Positions 41,501-51,795 of a stretch of DNA of 64,000 nucleotides are shown here, one piece after another. Position numbers and translations under genes: made by a program. Every line of letters begins with the position of its first letter. Position 1 is the stretch's first letter. The notes under the pieces are model-generated. The model ran no database searches, was not told the origin of the DNA, and saw only the letters and a program-made list of their open reading frames with translations. Origin of the DNA: Larus michahellis (lineage: Eukaryota; Chordata; Aves; Charadriiformes; Laridae); the NCBI RefSeq assembly GCF_964199755.1, contig NC_133900.1, positions 72,834,727 to 72,898,726 on the forward strand, given 5' to 3'.

Positions 41501-44500
41501 TAGGAGCTTTAATTCAAATTAATGATAGGTAAAGATCAAAAGCAGTTGATTTTCTTACATTCTGTATTTGCAGAGAGTGTGCAGTTTGTTGTGATTGATA
41601 GGTTTTGTTCTCAAAGACTCATAACTGTTCAACCGTAGGATCATTTGGAGATTGTTCACTGTGCCTGATACTGCCAGACTAGCAGTGTAAACATGCTGGA
41701 GAAGAAAAAAAAACAACCCACTGTGACGTGCCAGGGGATATACAAGTATGTTCACCAACAGGTTATTTTTTTCCCAGGCTGGGTTTCCTTGGTCTTTTAC
41801 ATATGGAAGTTTTTAATCAACGTTTGGAGCAAGAGTATAACATGTCCGTTATTTTGACTGCACCTACAGTTCCATATAAAGCTGTTCTTTCCTCAGCAAA
41901 GTTGATAAAGGTATGTTAAATTTATTACAGCTTTATGTAAATAGCAGCTTAAATGCCTTGTATAATAAACATCTACATTTTTAAACATCTACACTTTTTA
42001 AAATCAGGTTTTATCAGCCAGAAAACATTTTTAGGAATAGCTTGCAATGCCACTATAGAGTGGCAGGGGCTGGTGAAGACAAGCGAGTTTTTGATCACAG
42101 TGAAATAGGCATGTGTAAACTTCATTGAACTGAGCGCAAAAAAAAATTACTGTGCTTGATTTTGAGAGAGAGAGGTGGACTTAAGGGCACCTGCTGAAGG
42201 GAGGCTGCAAATAGGCTAGCTCATTATTATCCAACATGTACCTCTAAACACTACAGAAAATCTGTAAATTCTATACAGCTTGTATAAGAAAGGTTGCTGT
42301 ACTTGCAAGGTGTAAGGCATAGATGCTTTATCTCCCCAGTTGTTTTGGTTCCGTAGGCAGTGCAGCAGCTGTGAATGAAGTGGTTGACACGTTTTGGTAC
42401 ATAAGTGATTCTGGATTACTGATGCGGGACACTGTTTTCAAACAGTGCTGGAAGTTGGGTCATTGTTCAGGAACGTTGCCTTGTCAGTGGAAGCGATAGA
42501 ATCATTTGCCTTAGTGCATGGGGGAGGTTGTATGTACATAGTAAGAAGCATGACCTTCCTTTTATCCTTACTTCAGAAGGATGACTTCAGCCCCTATCAG
42601 GATGTTGGTCTACAAGAAATACGTAATGAAAGCATTTGTGCAAGAATCGAAAACTTAATTTTTAAGCCCACTTCAGCCTGAAAGGGAGCCTGAACACAAA
42701 GTTCTGTTTAGAGAGGAATGTTCCCATCACCAAACTGCAGAAAACTTAAAGCAGGTCTTTGTTGAAGCTGTGCCTTACTTGACTCATCCTATATAAGATA
42801 CGATAAGGAAGATCTTGCTCTACAGGCAAGAGAGATGGAAAATGAATAGAAAGCCTTTTTTCTTTCCCTGGGCAGTAGTCCTAGTTCTAAGCACCTCTTC
42901 TGTTTAATATTCACTGGATAAAATGCTTAAAAAACCATTTTCCTAGTGAAAGTAATTCCTATAATCTTTCTATATAATAATGTTTAAAGATACACTGACA
43001 AGGGACTTCTGTATGTGATGCAGAAATCTCTTTTAAAATTCTGCGCGGTATCAATTTTGGTTGCGTAATTCACAAGTGTTTCCAAGCAATTGAAACATTT
43101 ATTTAGTATTTTTTCAATGCTGTTTTTGTTGCCTTTCCTATTTGGTGCACTTATTTGTAAAATTACAGTACCTGTTCTATTTGTTTGTTTTCAGGAGTAT
43201 GGTAAAGCAGAGATTACTATTATCAACCCTGCTCAGTTTCCTGATAAACTTTCAGTATCTGAATATTTAGAGCCAACTGTTCTTGGTACTATTGTAACAC
43301 CTCATGAATATATTGGGAAAATAATTGTTTTGTGTCAGGTTGGTATATAATTTTAGTTCTGTCATTTACATTTTTAAGCTGTTCTTATCATACTTAAGTG
43401 AAGATACTAGCTAGATACTAGGTATTAGTACTTAAATAGTATCTTTGACAGTAATTGTTGAAATATTTTTTTCGTTCAAGAGCAGTTAAACATTTTATGT
43501 GTAAAAGTACTTCTAAACTGCAAAATAGTAAAGTGAGAGTTAGTGACGAAGCTCAGTGACAATAAAGTACCTTAGTCTACATCCTGCACCAGACAAATTC
43601 ATAGCTAGTTCCATTTTCCTGAAAGAATGGAATCTGCAGCAGGGGAATAAGATCTGTTGTTTTTTAGAAATATTTTCGTGGAAATACAACTTCTGTTAAC
43701 ACTTTACTGAGGCTTCATGTATGTTTTCAGTGCTTCATGGGAGTTCATTTACGATAGTGATGGGCAATCACGTTCCCCAAGCGTACTTGTAATACACCTA
43801 ACTAAAAATATTTTGACTGACATATACATTGTCTTTATAATTTCTTCACAATATTTTCTTAGCTTTTTACATTTCAAGTACATAATATAACAGAGTACAG
43901 TACTTGCATGTCAGTAGAGCAAAGCGTAAGATCTATTAAAAAGAATTCCTAAAATAACTTTAAGATACCCTCCTGGCAGGAAAGAAGAGGAGCCTGTGAG
44001 TCATACTGTGTAATGTTCCAATACATGTGAAAATCTCATTTCAGTGAGATTTTGGGGACAAATAACTATACGTTTAAAAGGCAGCAGTAAGCAGAAGCTG
44101 GTAAGGATTTCACAAATGCAGCTTTTAGAGAGGATAGATTTGAATCATTTGTCCAGTTAAGTTACAACCACTTCATTTATGATGGTGCTGCAGTTTGTTC
44201 TAGGGCTTTAGCAAACGACCAATAAGAAAGTTACTTTGGGGCTTGAAGTATGGGAGTTCTCTTGTGTAACTGGATAACTGTTTATTTTAATTTCCTTTGT
44301 ATTTGTTTGTAGAAAACTTCTTTCAAGGGGAACTGAAACAATTTTTATTTGTCTAGGATCGTAGGGCAGTCCAGAAGGATATGTTGTACATTGATGAACA
44401 CAGGGTTATGCTAAAATACCTCTTTCCACTGAATGAAATTGTGGTGGATTTTTATGATGCTCTTAAGTCTTTGTCTTCTGGTTATGCAAGGTAACTACCT

Positions 44501-47500
44501 CTCTTGTACCCCTTCCCCACCCCCGGCCCCCACTCCCCCAGGACCCTGAGGGGTGGAAGCAAAAAAAGATCTGAGGAGAAGATATGGAAGGGCACAAGTG
44601 AAGAATATTCTTTTATGATGGTGCTGCAAATCGAGTCTTACTTCACCTTTAATGAATTAGATTCACGGTGAAAATGGATGGAGGTACATCTGAAAACCAC
44701 TAAAAGTGCTTCACTACCTAATAATAATTTTCATTGGTGATGCATGTATTTTTCAAGTGTTACATGTAGAGTGGCACTTGCTCATCTAGATGAAGATGAT
44801 CTACATGGTTCTTACTTGTCTAAAGTGGCAATGAGCATTTTCTATCAAAGGAGTCACTGAAAAAGTACTTCCTACTGTATTGTCTCTTGGTGGAAAAAGG
44901 AAAATAACCAAATACTGATTCTTTAAAGCTACTAAAAAATTCAACAAACTATATTAAAAACAAACAACACTTATTTTAGGTACATGCTTTATTATGGGAA
45001 TAAAGCAAATCAACTGCATTTTTAGACCAAATGTTCTGCTGTGGGTGGATTCTATAAATTCAGAGGCTAGAATTGTGAAGCTGGTTGTGAAGAGCCTTTG
45101 TGAATTTAATGGAAAGGAAAATCTTGCATGGCAGATGGGCTTATGCCACAGGAGATTCAATAGCTCTTACAAACCTCGTATGTGGACGTGTTGTTAGTAA
45201 GATAAACTATATTGTGACAGGAGCTGGTATACCTAATTACATTATTCGTTTGATAAGCACAAAAATGAATTTTATTGAAGGACTGAATTTGGTTTGTGTT
45301 TTCTTAAATAGGTGTTGTAAGGTAAGGTGTGTCTTGGCAGTGCTTGTGTATACGTGAAGTAGAAGCATAAGCAGAAGTGGGGAGGCAAGAACGACAGGTA
45401 GAAGAATCAGGGGGATGGAGATTTTGAATTTTCTCTCAGGATCTAGCTCTCCAACTAGATAAAATCCAATCCGTTTATCAAGAAGCTATCTCATAGCAGA
45501 ATTATGCAGGGTGTCCTTTGATTCAGATGTTGCATTGTCTTATTTCTTGATTTTTATTTCCTAATTGACTCCTTAATGTTGCTTGTGTGTTTAATGCTCT
45601 CAGTAACCGTACTTCTGATACATTCTGTTCACACAACTGTGGTTTAGCTAAGCCAATTAAGATAGAAGTACTTTCAAATGCTCTCAAAGGACTTTTTTTC
45701 CCCTCTGTTCTGATATTTCAGATCGGACCAGATTAGCGGTATTGCAAACTGACACACAGACAGTGAGGCCCATACCTACCAAAGGAGAAATATGGTTTGG
45801 AGATGAAGAGGGAAACTTGCTTGTCAGAGAGAATGATAATAGGGGTCATGTAAAAAGTCTGCCAAAGGAGAGGATGAAAAGAAAACAATCCAGTGTTAGT
45901 TTTTGATTTGACTGACATCAAGGATGTTTACTGTTCAAAAGCTGTGTTGAAGGGTTCTGTTGCCTGGAGCTTTAAGGAACTTCCGGCTGATAGAAAAGAA
46001 GTGTTTGAATAAACTCTTTAGAGATTGCAGTAACAATATCGATTTTGTATTGGTTTACCTTGCTCAGTAGCTGGAAGACAGGATGATGTCCTCTGCTGCC
46101 TTGGAGATGAGATTTATCTGCAGTATATTTCTAGTCCAGTCTTGCATGAAGACTATTAAAAACCATGCTCCTATTTTAATAAATAGTTTGAGTGCTTTAT
46201 TAAGAAATGTGTCTAAAAATTTCTGGAACAAAGTGTGCAGAATATACTTTTTACGAAATCATCACTAACTTTTAAACTCCTTTCGTTTAGTTTTGATTAT
46301 GAAGATGCAGGATACCAGGCAGCGGACCTTATCAAAATGGATATTCTTCTAAATGGAAATCCAGTCGAAGAACTGTCAACAATCATACACAAGTAGGTTA
46401 ACTGGATTCTCTATTCCGAAGAAATAGGACTTCCTATTAATATATGGTGAAAACATGTATGTGTATCACTAATATATGACAAATATGTATGAAAAGAGCA
46501 GTGAGGATTTCACCACATCACCACTTCTGGAGATGATGTGAAAAAGAGGCATTTAAGTGCTAGATATGTTTTTGTGGTAATGTATGGCAGGGAGGAGAAG
46601 GAAATGCAAAATGCCGATCTCTTATGGAGCTGGAAAAATTTAAATACAGACCAGTCAAGGAGATGCCAGATGAATCCATTATGGCATTTACTATCTACTA
46701 CTGAAAAAAAATTGATTTTATGCTCCCAATAATTCCTGTTCTATAGAAGTTTGTTGTTATTTTGTCTCCAGCCAGAGTACCAGGAGAAAGTAAATATTTA
46801 CCGGATGTAATTACCTTAGAAATTTTTTGCTAAAATGATTCAGTTTCTGTAGTTTCTTGGGAATTACTGGTTTGCTGGTGAGAATAATGCCTTCCTGTTT
46901 CCAGCCTCTCCCCTTGCTTTCTTCTCACAAAGTCTTTATAAGGCTCCATTCTGTAACTTCAGCATCCCTTTCCAGCAATCCCGAGATCAATTTGGGGGGG
47001 GGTGTTGGTTTAGTTTTTTTGTCCTTGTTAAAATACTAACCTGTAATTGCCAGAAATTTTCATATTTTTTTGGCAACTGCAATCCTGAAATCCTTGGAAT
47101 TCCTTAACTTCAGAAGGTTGACATAGGAAAATGACTTTCTGAACTGTGTTCAGAAAGATCTTGGGGCTGGAGTGGGATAACTCTCATATACGTTTGCTAC
47201 TTTATGTGTTTTTCATAAATGTGCAGTGTTCAGCAATGTGCCTGCATCTCTTACTTTGAAAAGATGCAAAATGGAGTGGCCAGCCTTGCAAAAGTTAGTT
47301 ATTGCTTTAACATGTGTCTCTTGATCAATTTAGCTTGCATCCCTGAACTGTTTCACTAGGTAAAACTAATGATAGCCTTTTGTTTAGCTTTAGATGACAA
47401 ATTATTTTTTTAACTTGTAGACAACATTCATTCTGCTCCTGCTTCAGTCAATTCTCAGAGTCCTCTCGCTGTAAATAGACTACATCTGTCTATCTAAAAT

Positions 47501-50500
47501 TGTGATGAACTACATTTATAGAGAAAAAATGACTGAGATTACTTTAAGCTCAGTACTAAGCTAGCCATTATCACTTGTCCTAATTATAGAAATAAATATC
47601 TGTATCTTCTTAAGTAATGTTGGTTAAGCATTAGCAGTTTTAGTACTTCATGCTTAAACTGTTTGCTTTATACAGGTAGCAGGGAGTCACATTGTTGCTA
47701 CGTGAAAGCACATAAAAGTATTTTCAGCTGTATGTTGCTTAAAAAAAGTTCACTAAATATGGATGTTTTTAGAGAGAAGAGACCCATTTGTTTTCAATGG
47801 CTTATGAAAGTATCTGTTCAGTAGCTTCTTTAGACCTTTGGTCATTTTCTCTTTCCAAAATCTGAAGCATATACAGATGCTGAATATAGTTGGATAATTT
47901 TTATTAGCAGGTGACAGGAATACATTAAACCTTTTTTTTTTTCTTGTTATATAAAAAAAGATGTTTTAAAAATACTTCTGTAATATGTAGATCTCTTGAC
48001 CTTTCGGGCCTACAATCAATGAAAATCCTCCTTGACCGTCTAGTTTAAAATTGCATTTGAAGCTGTGACAGTATTCAAAATGGCTTCAGTGTGATAGATA
48101 ATCAGGCTGTTTATTATAAATATTTTAAATTTATTTGAAGACCTGTTAATACAATCATATCACCTGTTTGTATGAAACAGGTGACATACAGAGACCACTC
48201 ATTAGATGTAAAATTATGATCTGATCAGCTTATCTTTTGAGTTAAAAAGAGGAAAACCTCTACTAAAATCCTGTTATCAAACAGTTTAGTCTGTGGATAT
48301 ATTTCGGGGGTTGTATTACTCTTTCTGAAAACACTGGTGACTTTCTTTTTCAGTGATAAGGCATATGCTACTGGTAAATTCCTGTGTGAACGTTTAAAAG
48401 ATGCTATACCTCGGCAGTTGTTTGAAATAGCCATTCAGGCTGCTATTGGCAAGAAAATCATTGCAAGAGAAACGTAAGTGGATCCCTTCTGTTTACCTTC
48501 CCCCCCCCCCCCCTTATTTTAAGCTACTTAAATTATGGCCTTTTAATGTGTGTGTGTATATATAGTTTTATATATTACTATATATTACTTTTATGTAGTA
48601 CTTTGATTTTACTGTAAAGTCATATTTTTCTTGTTTATGCTACCAGACCTCTTGGGGAAAAAAAAATACATTTGAGCTCTGACTGATGAAGGAGTTGATA
48701 TCAATTTAATTGAAAAGAATGTATTCTTATTTTAAATTGCTTGCAGCATTGCATTTAGTGGATAGAGTATAACTTGCAACACCCATGTGTCCGTTTCCTC
48801 TTTGGCAGTGGAAAAAGTTTCTTACTACTGAAAAAAATGGGCTGGTTGTGGAATAGTTTAATCTCTGGGAAAGTCAGCAAAAGAAAGACCTGAACTCTGC
48901 TGTTCCAAAGGAAGTATATTGCAAACCGAACACCCAACTATTTCCTAGCAGCACTCACTTCTTTTAGAGAAAACCATTTCCTTGGTGTTGTGTTTCTTGT
49001 CATATCTTTGCTGTTACTATTTAAATAGTATGTAAATGGTGACAAAAGAATTAAAGGTAGGGATCCAAGTAGAAGTGCTGTAAGAACTTCTGTGTATGTA
49101 TCCATATCCACACACATGTAACACTTATCATAGCAGAAATCCTAGATACAAAGGCAAGATTGTAGTTTTTATGCACATATTGTGCACTCTAAGGGATATT
49201 TCTAGAATTGAGACACGTGAGTTCAGTCTTCTGTTTAGAACTTTATCTTCTGTATACAAAATATGAAAATGTCAGGATTCCAATACAAAACTAGTAGAAA
49301 AACAACTCTTAGCATTTTGACAACTCAGTGTTTAGCTTCACGTATAGGAGATGTTCTAATGTGTTAATGTATATATTTTATTTTCTTTTACAGGCTGAAA
49401 GCTTACAGAAAGAATGTTGTGGCAAAATGTGTAAGTATTTTTTGATGTTTCTGATGTACGTAAACCTAAGAGTCTTGCTAACGTGATAGGCCTGTCTTTC
49501 CTAGAAACCCAGTGGAGACACGTTCTGCTTGTGCTCCTTAAGCATCAATGGAGTATTAACAGATACTTTTAAGCTTTTACTTCAAAATTCAACTCATGTA
49601 ACCTCCAGTTGCAGCTTGCAGTAAGAGTCGGATCAGAAAGAGTAATGGCTTTTTCAGAATTACACACTGAAGAGTGAACTCAACAGAGCGTGTCTGTGTT
49701 CTCCTGTCTCCTCACCGTTTGCTAATAGTTGTAGACATACAGCAAACGTGTGTGTGTGTACACACATAGGTGTAACTTCACATGTTTCCTAAACTGTTTT
49801 TTCCAGGTGACTTAAGAAACTATAAAAGTGCTTCTTTAGAGACTGATTCTGATTAGACTTTTAGTGGAGTTTTCAGTAATACGTCATGACAAGGCCTTAA
49901 ATATGCAATAGTTAACTATTAACAAGAGTGGACAGAGCTATAGGAAAAACGCGATGCCTCTTCCTTATCTTGTCTTTAGTTCTGTGAAGCGAACATGTTG
50001 CAAAAAGTTAGACAAGTGTCACTTTCTCACAACTATTATAGAATTCTGCTAGGCACATACGTGGGATGGTGTTTGTTCAACATTGTGTAAGCGTTCAGTT
50101 AATTTATTTAGACGTAAGCACCTAGTGCTAGTCAAGATGCCCCAGTGTATCTGAGCTGGCATCCTGCTGCTGTTCCAAGGGGACCTGGATATCCTATAGG
50201 TTGTGTCTAACGTCAGCGAGGTTTACATGAATGTATATATCTAGGTAACTGAATTCAACCCTCAGTTGTCCCAATGAACACAGCTTAACTTGCTCGTTTG
50301 CTTTTTTTTATCTAGTGGCCTTTTAGGATAACTATTTGGAGTGTAAAATAATCTTTTGTCATAATATAACTAGCCTTTCTGATTATTTTTAAGCCCTCAA
50401 GTTTAGTGTTGCTGAAATGTACCGTAGTTGCATTTAAGTTTACTAGAATGTTTTTCCTTTTCATAGTATGGCGGAGACATTACAAGAAGAATGAAGCTTT

Positions 50501-50604
50501 TAAAGAGGCAGGCAGAAGGGAAGAAGCTGATGAGAAAAATTGGCAATGTGGAAGTACCAAGAGATGCCTTTATACGTGTTTTAAAGAGACAAACTGACAA
50601 ATAG
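29419..50604 (+). CDS. GUF1: GUF1, mitochondrial LepA/EF4-type translation GTPase
   Basis: Complete gene of 17 coding exons, joined length 1974 bases (657 codons plus TAG), with phase consistent across all 16 introns. Residues 1-43 form a mitochondrial presequence: no acidic residues, several Arg, ending RLYSSGGK. The GTPase domain follows with G1 AHVDHGKST (63-71), switch I ERGIT (101-105), G3 DTPGH (128-132), G4 NKID (182-185) and G5 SAK (213-215). Domain II lies at about 233-350, EF-G-like domains III and V at about 390-525, and the LepA-specific C-terminal domain runs from about 527 to [10 protein letters not shown] (613-622). The family lacks EF-G domain IV. Bacterial LepA acts on ribosomes during elongation or biogenesis; GUF1 works on mitoribosomes at the inner membrane and is reported to support translation under stress. 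The length agrees with vertebrate orthologues (about 670). No disabling change was seen. Confidence 0.97.
29764..30460 (-). mobile_element. CR1 fragment in GUF1 intron 1 (group B)
   Basis: Reverse-oriented CR1 beginning with CAGAATCACAGAATGGTCGG. The minus-strand frame retains [20 protein letters not shown] and ALEQAAQ-like frameshifted pieces, so ORF2 is broken. It occupies much of the 1.7 kb first intron, antisense to the gene. The distal end is approximate. Confidence 0.94.
31253..31364 (+). CDS. GUF1: GUF1 exon 2
   Basis: Residues 44-80 plus one base of 81. Contains the P-loop AHVDHGKST. Acceptor TTTTTCAG, donor GTAAGT. Confidence 0.96.
31454..32213 (-). mobile_element. CR1 fragment in GUF1 intron 2 with open ORF2 end
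   Basis: Reverse-oriented CR1. The minus strand carries an uninterrupted 209-codon frame at 32163..31534 covering the C-terminal part of the CR1 reverse-transcriptase protein ([20 protein letters not shown] through [20 protein letters not shown]) to its natural stop. The 5' end is truncated near the CTTGGGAAG-like segment at 32213. The lack of stops marks it as the best preserved CR1 in the window. Confidence 0.95.
32214..33665. other. GUF1 intron 2, unique part
   Basis: AT-rich intronic sequence with no recognised element. Confidence 0.6.
33666..33814 (+). CDS. GUF1: GUF1 exon 3
   Basis: Residues 81-130: switch I ERGIT and the first part of the DTPGH motif, which is split by the next intron. 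Acceptor preceded by a long T run, donor GTAAGT. Confidence 0.96.
34023..34103 (+). CDS. GUF1: GUF1 exon 4
   Basis: Residues 131-157, from [13 protein letters not shown] to VVDANE. Completes the G3 motif. Acceptor TCTCCACAG, donor GTGGAG. Confidence 0.95.
34104..36101. other. GUF1 intron 4
   Basis: About 2 kb of AT-rich intron with several T runs. I see no repeat family or RNA gene. Confidence 0.6.
36102..36179 (+). CDS. GUF1: GUF1 exon 5
   Basis: Residues 158-183, [11 protein letters not shown] to PVINK. Ends inside the G4 NKID motif. Acceptor TTTTCTAG, donor GTAATA. Confidence 0.95.
36416..36499 (+). CDS. GUF1: GUF1 exon 6
   Basis: Residues 184-211, starting with ID of NKID. Acceptor TTTTTCAG, donor GTAAGA. 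Confidence 0.95.
36990..37054 (+). CDS. GUF1: GUF1 exon 7
   Basis: Residues 212-232 plus two bases of 233. Contains the G5 motif ISAKQGTNV. Acceptor TTGTTTTAG, donor GTAAGT. Confidence 0.95.
37055..38078. other. GUF1 intron 7
   Basis: About 1 kb of AT-rich sequence, nothing recognised. Confidence 0.6.
38079..38282 (+). CDS. GUF1: GUF1 exon 8
   Basis: Residues 233-300 plus two bases of 301. Domain II beta-barrel with [20 protein letters not shown]. Acceptor TTTGTGACAG, donor GTAAGT. Confidence 0.96.
38872..39427 (-). mobile_element. solo LTR of an avian endogenous retrovirus (ERVL-like), antisense
   Basis: About 556 bases in GUF1 intron 8 that resemble, in reverse orientation, a bird endogenous-retrovirus LTR I know from many avian transcripts. 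On the minus strand it opens TGTACTGGTTTTGGCTGGGA, contains CTTTTTCTGCTTCTCACTTT and GTGACACAGCCAGGACAGC, and ends in GGCTGGGTTCAACCGAGCAC followed by A. TG...CA ends are present, and the flanks show imperfect 5-base repeats (TTGTG/CTGTG). No internal gag, pol or env sequence adjoins it, so it is a recombined solo LTR. The family name is not certain. Confidence 0.75.
39872..40011 (+). CDS. GUF1: GUF1 exon 9
   Basis: Residues 301-347 plus one base of 348. Contains [20 protein letters not shown] and the KPMVFAG start of domain III. Acceptor ATTTTATTTAG, donor GTGAGG. The preceding intron holds the solo LTR. Confidence 0.96.
40012..41279. other. GUF1 intron 9
   Basis: AT-rich intron, nothing recognised. 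Confidence 0.6.
41280..41403 (+). CDS. GUF1: GUF1 exon 10
   Basis: Residues 348-388 plus two bases of 389, with [19 protein letters not shown]. Acceptor TTTTGACAG, donor GTGAGG. Confidence 0.96.
41778..41910 (+). CDS. GUF1: GUF1 exon 11
   Basis: Residues 389-433, including [20 protein letters not shown], the signature of the LepA/EF-G domain III region. Acceptor TTTTTTTCCCAG, donor GTATGT. Confidence 0.97.
41911..43194. other. GUF1 intron 11
   Basis: AT-rich intron. A 78-codon frame at 42445-42681 has no known relative and looks accidental. Confidence 0.6.
43195..43338 (+). CDS. GUF1: GUF1 exon 12
   Basis: Residues 434-481, ending in [15 protein letters not shown] of the EF-G C-like domain. 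Acceptor TTTGTTTTCAG. The donor GTTGGT is weak compared with the other introns. Confidence 0.95.
43339..44356. other. GUF1 intron 12
   Basis: AT-rich intron, nothing recognised. Confidence 0.6.
44357..44490 (+). CDS. GUF1: GUF1 exon 13
   Basis: Residues 482-525 plus two bases of 526, [20 protein letters not shown] onward to SLSSGYA. Acceptor TTTGTCTAG, donor GTAACT. Confidence 0.96.
44491..46290. other. GUF1 intron 13 with unexplained protein-like blocks
   Basis: Mostly AT-rich. Two stretches (about 44990-45300 and 45720-46015) read as broken but protein-like frames; see findings. No CR1 recognised. Confidence 0.5.
46291..46392 (+). CDS. GUF1: GUF1 exon 14
   Basis: Residues 526-559 plus two bases of 560, [20 protein letters not shown], start of the LepA-specific C-terminal region. 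Acceptor TTTCGTTTAG, donor GTAGGT. Confidence 0.96.
46393..48353. other. GUF1 intron 14
   Basis: About 2 kb of AT-rich intron with a short G run near 46995. Nothing else recognised. Confidence 0.6.
48354..48473 (+). CDS. GUF1: GUF1 exon 15
   Basis: Residues 560-599 plus two bases of 600, with [20 protein letters not shown]. Acceptor CTTTCTTTTTCAG, donor GTAAGT, followed shortly by a run of 14 C. Confidence 0.96.
48474..49393. other. GUF1 intron 15
   Basis: Starts with donor GTAAGT, then a poly-C run at 48500-48513 and a TG/TA-rich patch near 48550. Nothing else recognised. Confidence 0.6.
48500..48513. repeat. poly-C run
   Basis: Fourteen C in a row, 26 bases downstream of the exon 15 donor of GUF1. 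Confidence 0.9.
49394..49430 (+). CDS. GUF1: GUF1 exon 16 (37-base micro-exon)
   Basis: Residues 600-612, [12 protein letters not shown], the conserved LepA C-terminal basic motif. Acceptor TTCTTTTACAG, donor GTAAGT. Too short to be seen as an open frame but needed to keep phase. Confidence 0.95.
49431..50466. other. GUF1 intron 16
   Basis: AT-rich intron with a short TG/CA run near 49750. Nothing else recognised. Confidence 0.6.
50467..50604 (+). CDS. GUF1: GUF1 exon 17 (last coding)
   Basis: Residues 613-657 and TAG. Starts with [20 protein letters not shown], a LepA-family hallmark proposed to contact the peptidyl-transferase region of the ribosome. Acceptor CCTTTTCATAG. Confidence 0.97.
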   Translation, partial: YGGDITRRMKLLKRQAEGKKLMRKIGNVEVPRDAFIRVLKRQTDK

Positions 50605-50815
50605 AGATCAGCGACATGCAGCTGATTATTCTCTCAACTTTTTGTAGACAGTAGCGTAATGACCTAAGGGATAACTTATCACTGTGAGAGGGAACATGTT
50701 TGCGTGGTGTAAATTAAATACATGTGGGAACATAAATTGAAAGGACAGTGTACTTAAAATGTACAGATACTTGTAGATTATTATGAAATTAAAGTTATTT
50801 AATTTGACTTGACTG
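50605..50815 (+). other. GUF1: GUF1 3' untranslated region (probable)
   Basis: Sequence after the stop codon to just beyond an ATTAAA signal at 50788-50793. Another ATTAAA-like word occurs near 50715, so a shorter end is possible. The end point is inferred. Confidence 0.6.
50788..50793 (+). terminator. GUF1 candidate polyadenylation signal ATTAAA
   Basis: ATTAAA about 185 bases past the stop, followed by TTATTTAATTTGACTTGACT with T/G-rich sequence further on. The nearest plausible signal to the coding end. Confidence 0.5.
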
Positions 50816-51699
50816 AATCTAAGCTTTCATTTTATTGTTTTTAATTGTATTTAATTGTTTTCATACTTTAAACACTTAAAATGTAACAATTATGTTTTAT
50901 TTTTGCATTGCAAGTCTTTGAGAGAACAGGCACCATGTGGGAAAAAGTTTATAAAAATAATTGAAAGGTATGTATAGACAAACTGCTGGTTTTTGGTTTT
51001 TTTTTTTTAAAAGTTTGAACTGTTACCACAAAAATATCAAGCTGCTTCCTGTTTTACTTTCTAAAGTTGCTGTTTTCAGCAAATCATGATGTTGGGAAAT
51101 CACATCGGGAAAAACTGATGGTGACTTTTTTTAATGTACCACACCTTAAAGTGTCACTTTACCGTGAATACAACCTAGCTATGCTAATCTCTGAAGAAAT
51201 CCTAAGTTTTAATGTATTAAAACACACGATTATTAAAACTACTCTACCAGTAAGACCAATTCAGGCCTTGAAGAATTCCTTTGGCCTGAAGGTTTGGTTA
51301 GAACCTGTCTTGGTATACTTGTTGAAGTTTTACTTACGCCGTTCACATACTGAAGTCTGTCAGTGAGTTCTCACTTGAAAGCTGTAGTTAAGTGTGCTTA
51401 ATAGAAGCCGTTGCTTTTGGAAGTGTAAACAAAGCAATCATTAACACCAGTTAATGACCATCCTATACTCTGTGTTTACAACTGTATTGCCCGCCTCCAA
51501 AAGCTTCTAACCTATTGTTTAGATCTTCAGGGACTAATTTGGGTCTTCACGGATTTTCTCTTCTTGTTACTAAATAGGTTTTAGAGAACAAATTGCTAGT
51601 AGCACCTGTGAAAGTACTCAGTCACCAGGAAAGGCTGTTCTTAAATTTAGGCTTGCAAATACAGTTTGAGCTTGATTAATCACAAGCTAGTTCTTTTAT

Positions 51700-51795
51700 T
51701 TCAACCCGAGTAGAAGGATGAACTGGGAAAATCCTTGGAGGAAGGGAATTGGACACCTTCAGAGGTCCCTTTCAACCAGTATTACTCTCAGAGTC
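51700..51795 (+). mobile_element. decayed CR1 3' terminus
   Basis: AATCCTTGGAGGAAGGGAAT and CAGAGGTCCCTTTCAACC followed by an eroded octamer resemble a CR1 3' end in sense orientation. Only the last ~90 bases are recognisable. Confidence 0.55.

Noticed and set aside
44990-45300. Importin-alpha-like (armadillo) identity for intron 13 block 1
   Set aside because: Only a few residues resemble an armadillo repeat, the frame is broken and I could not extend the match; kept only as an unidentified block.
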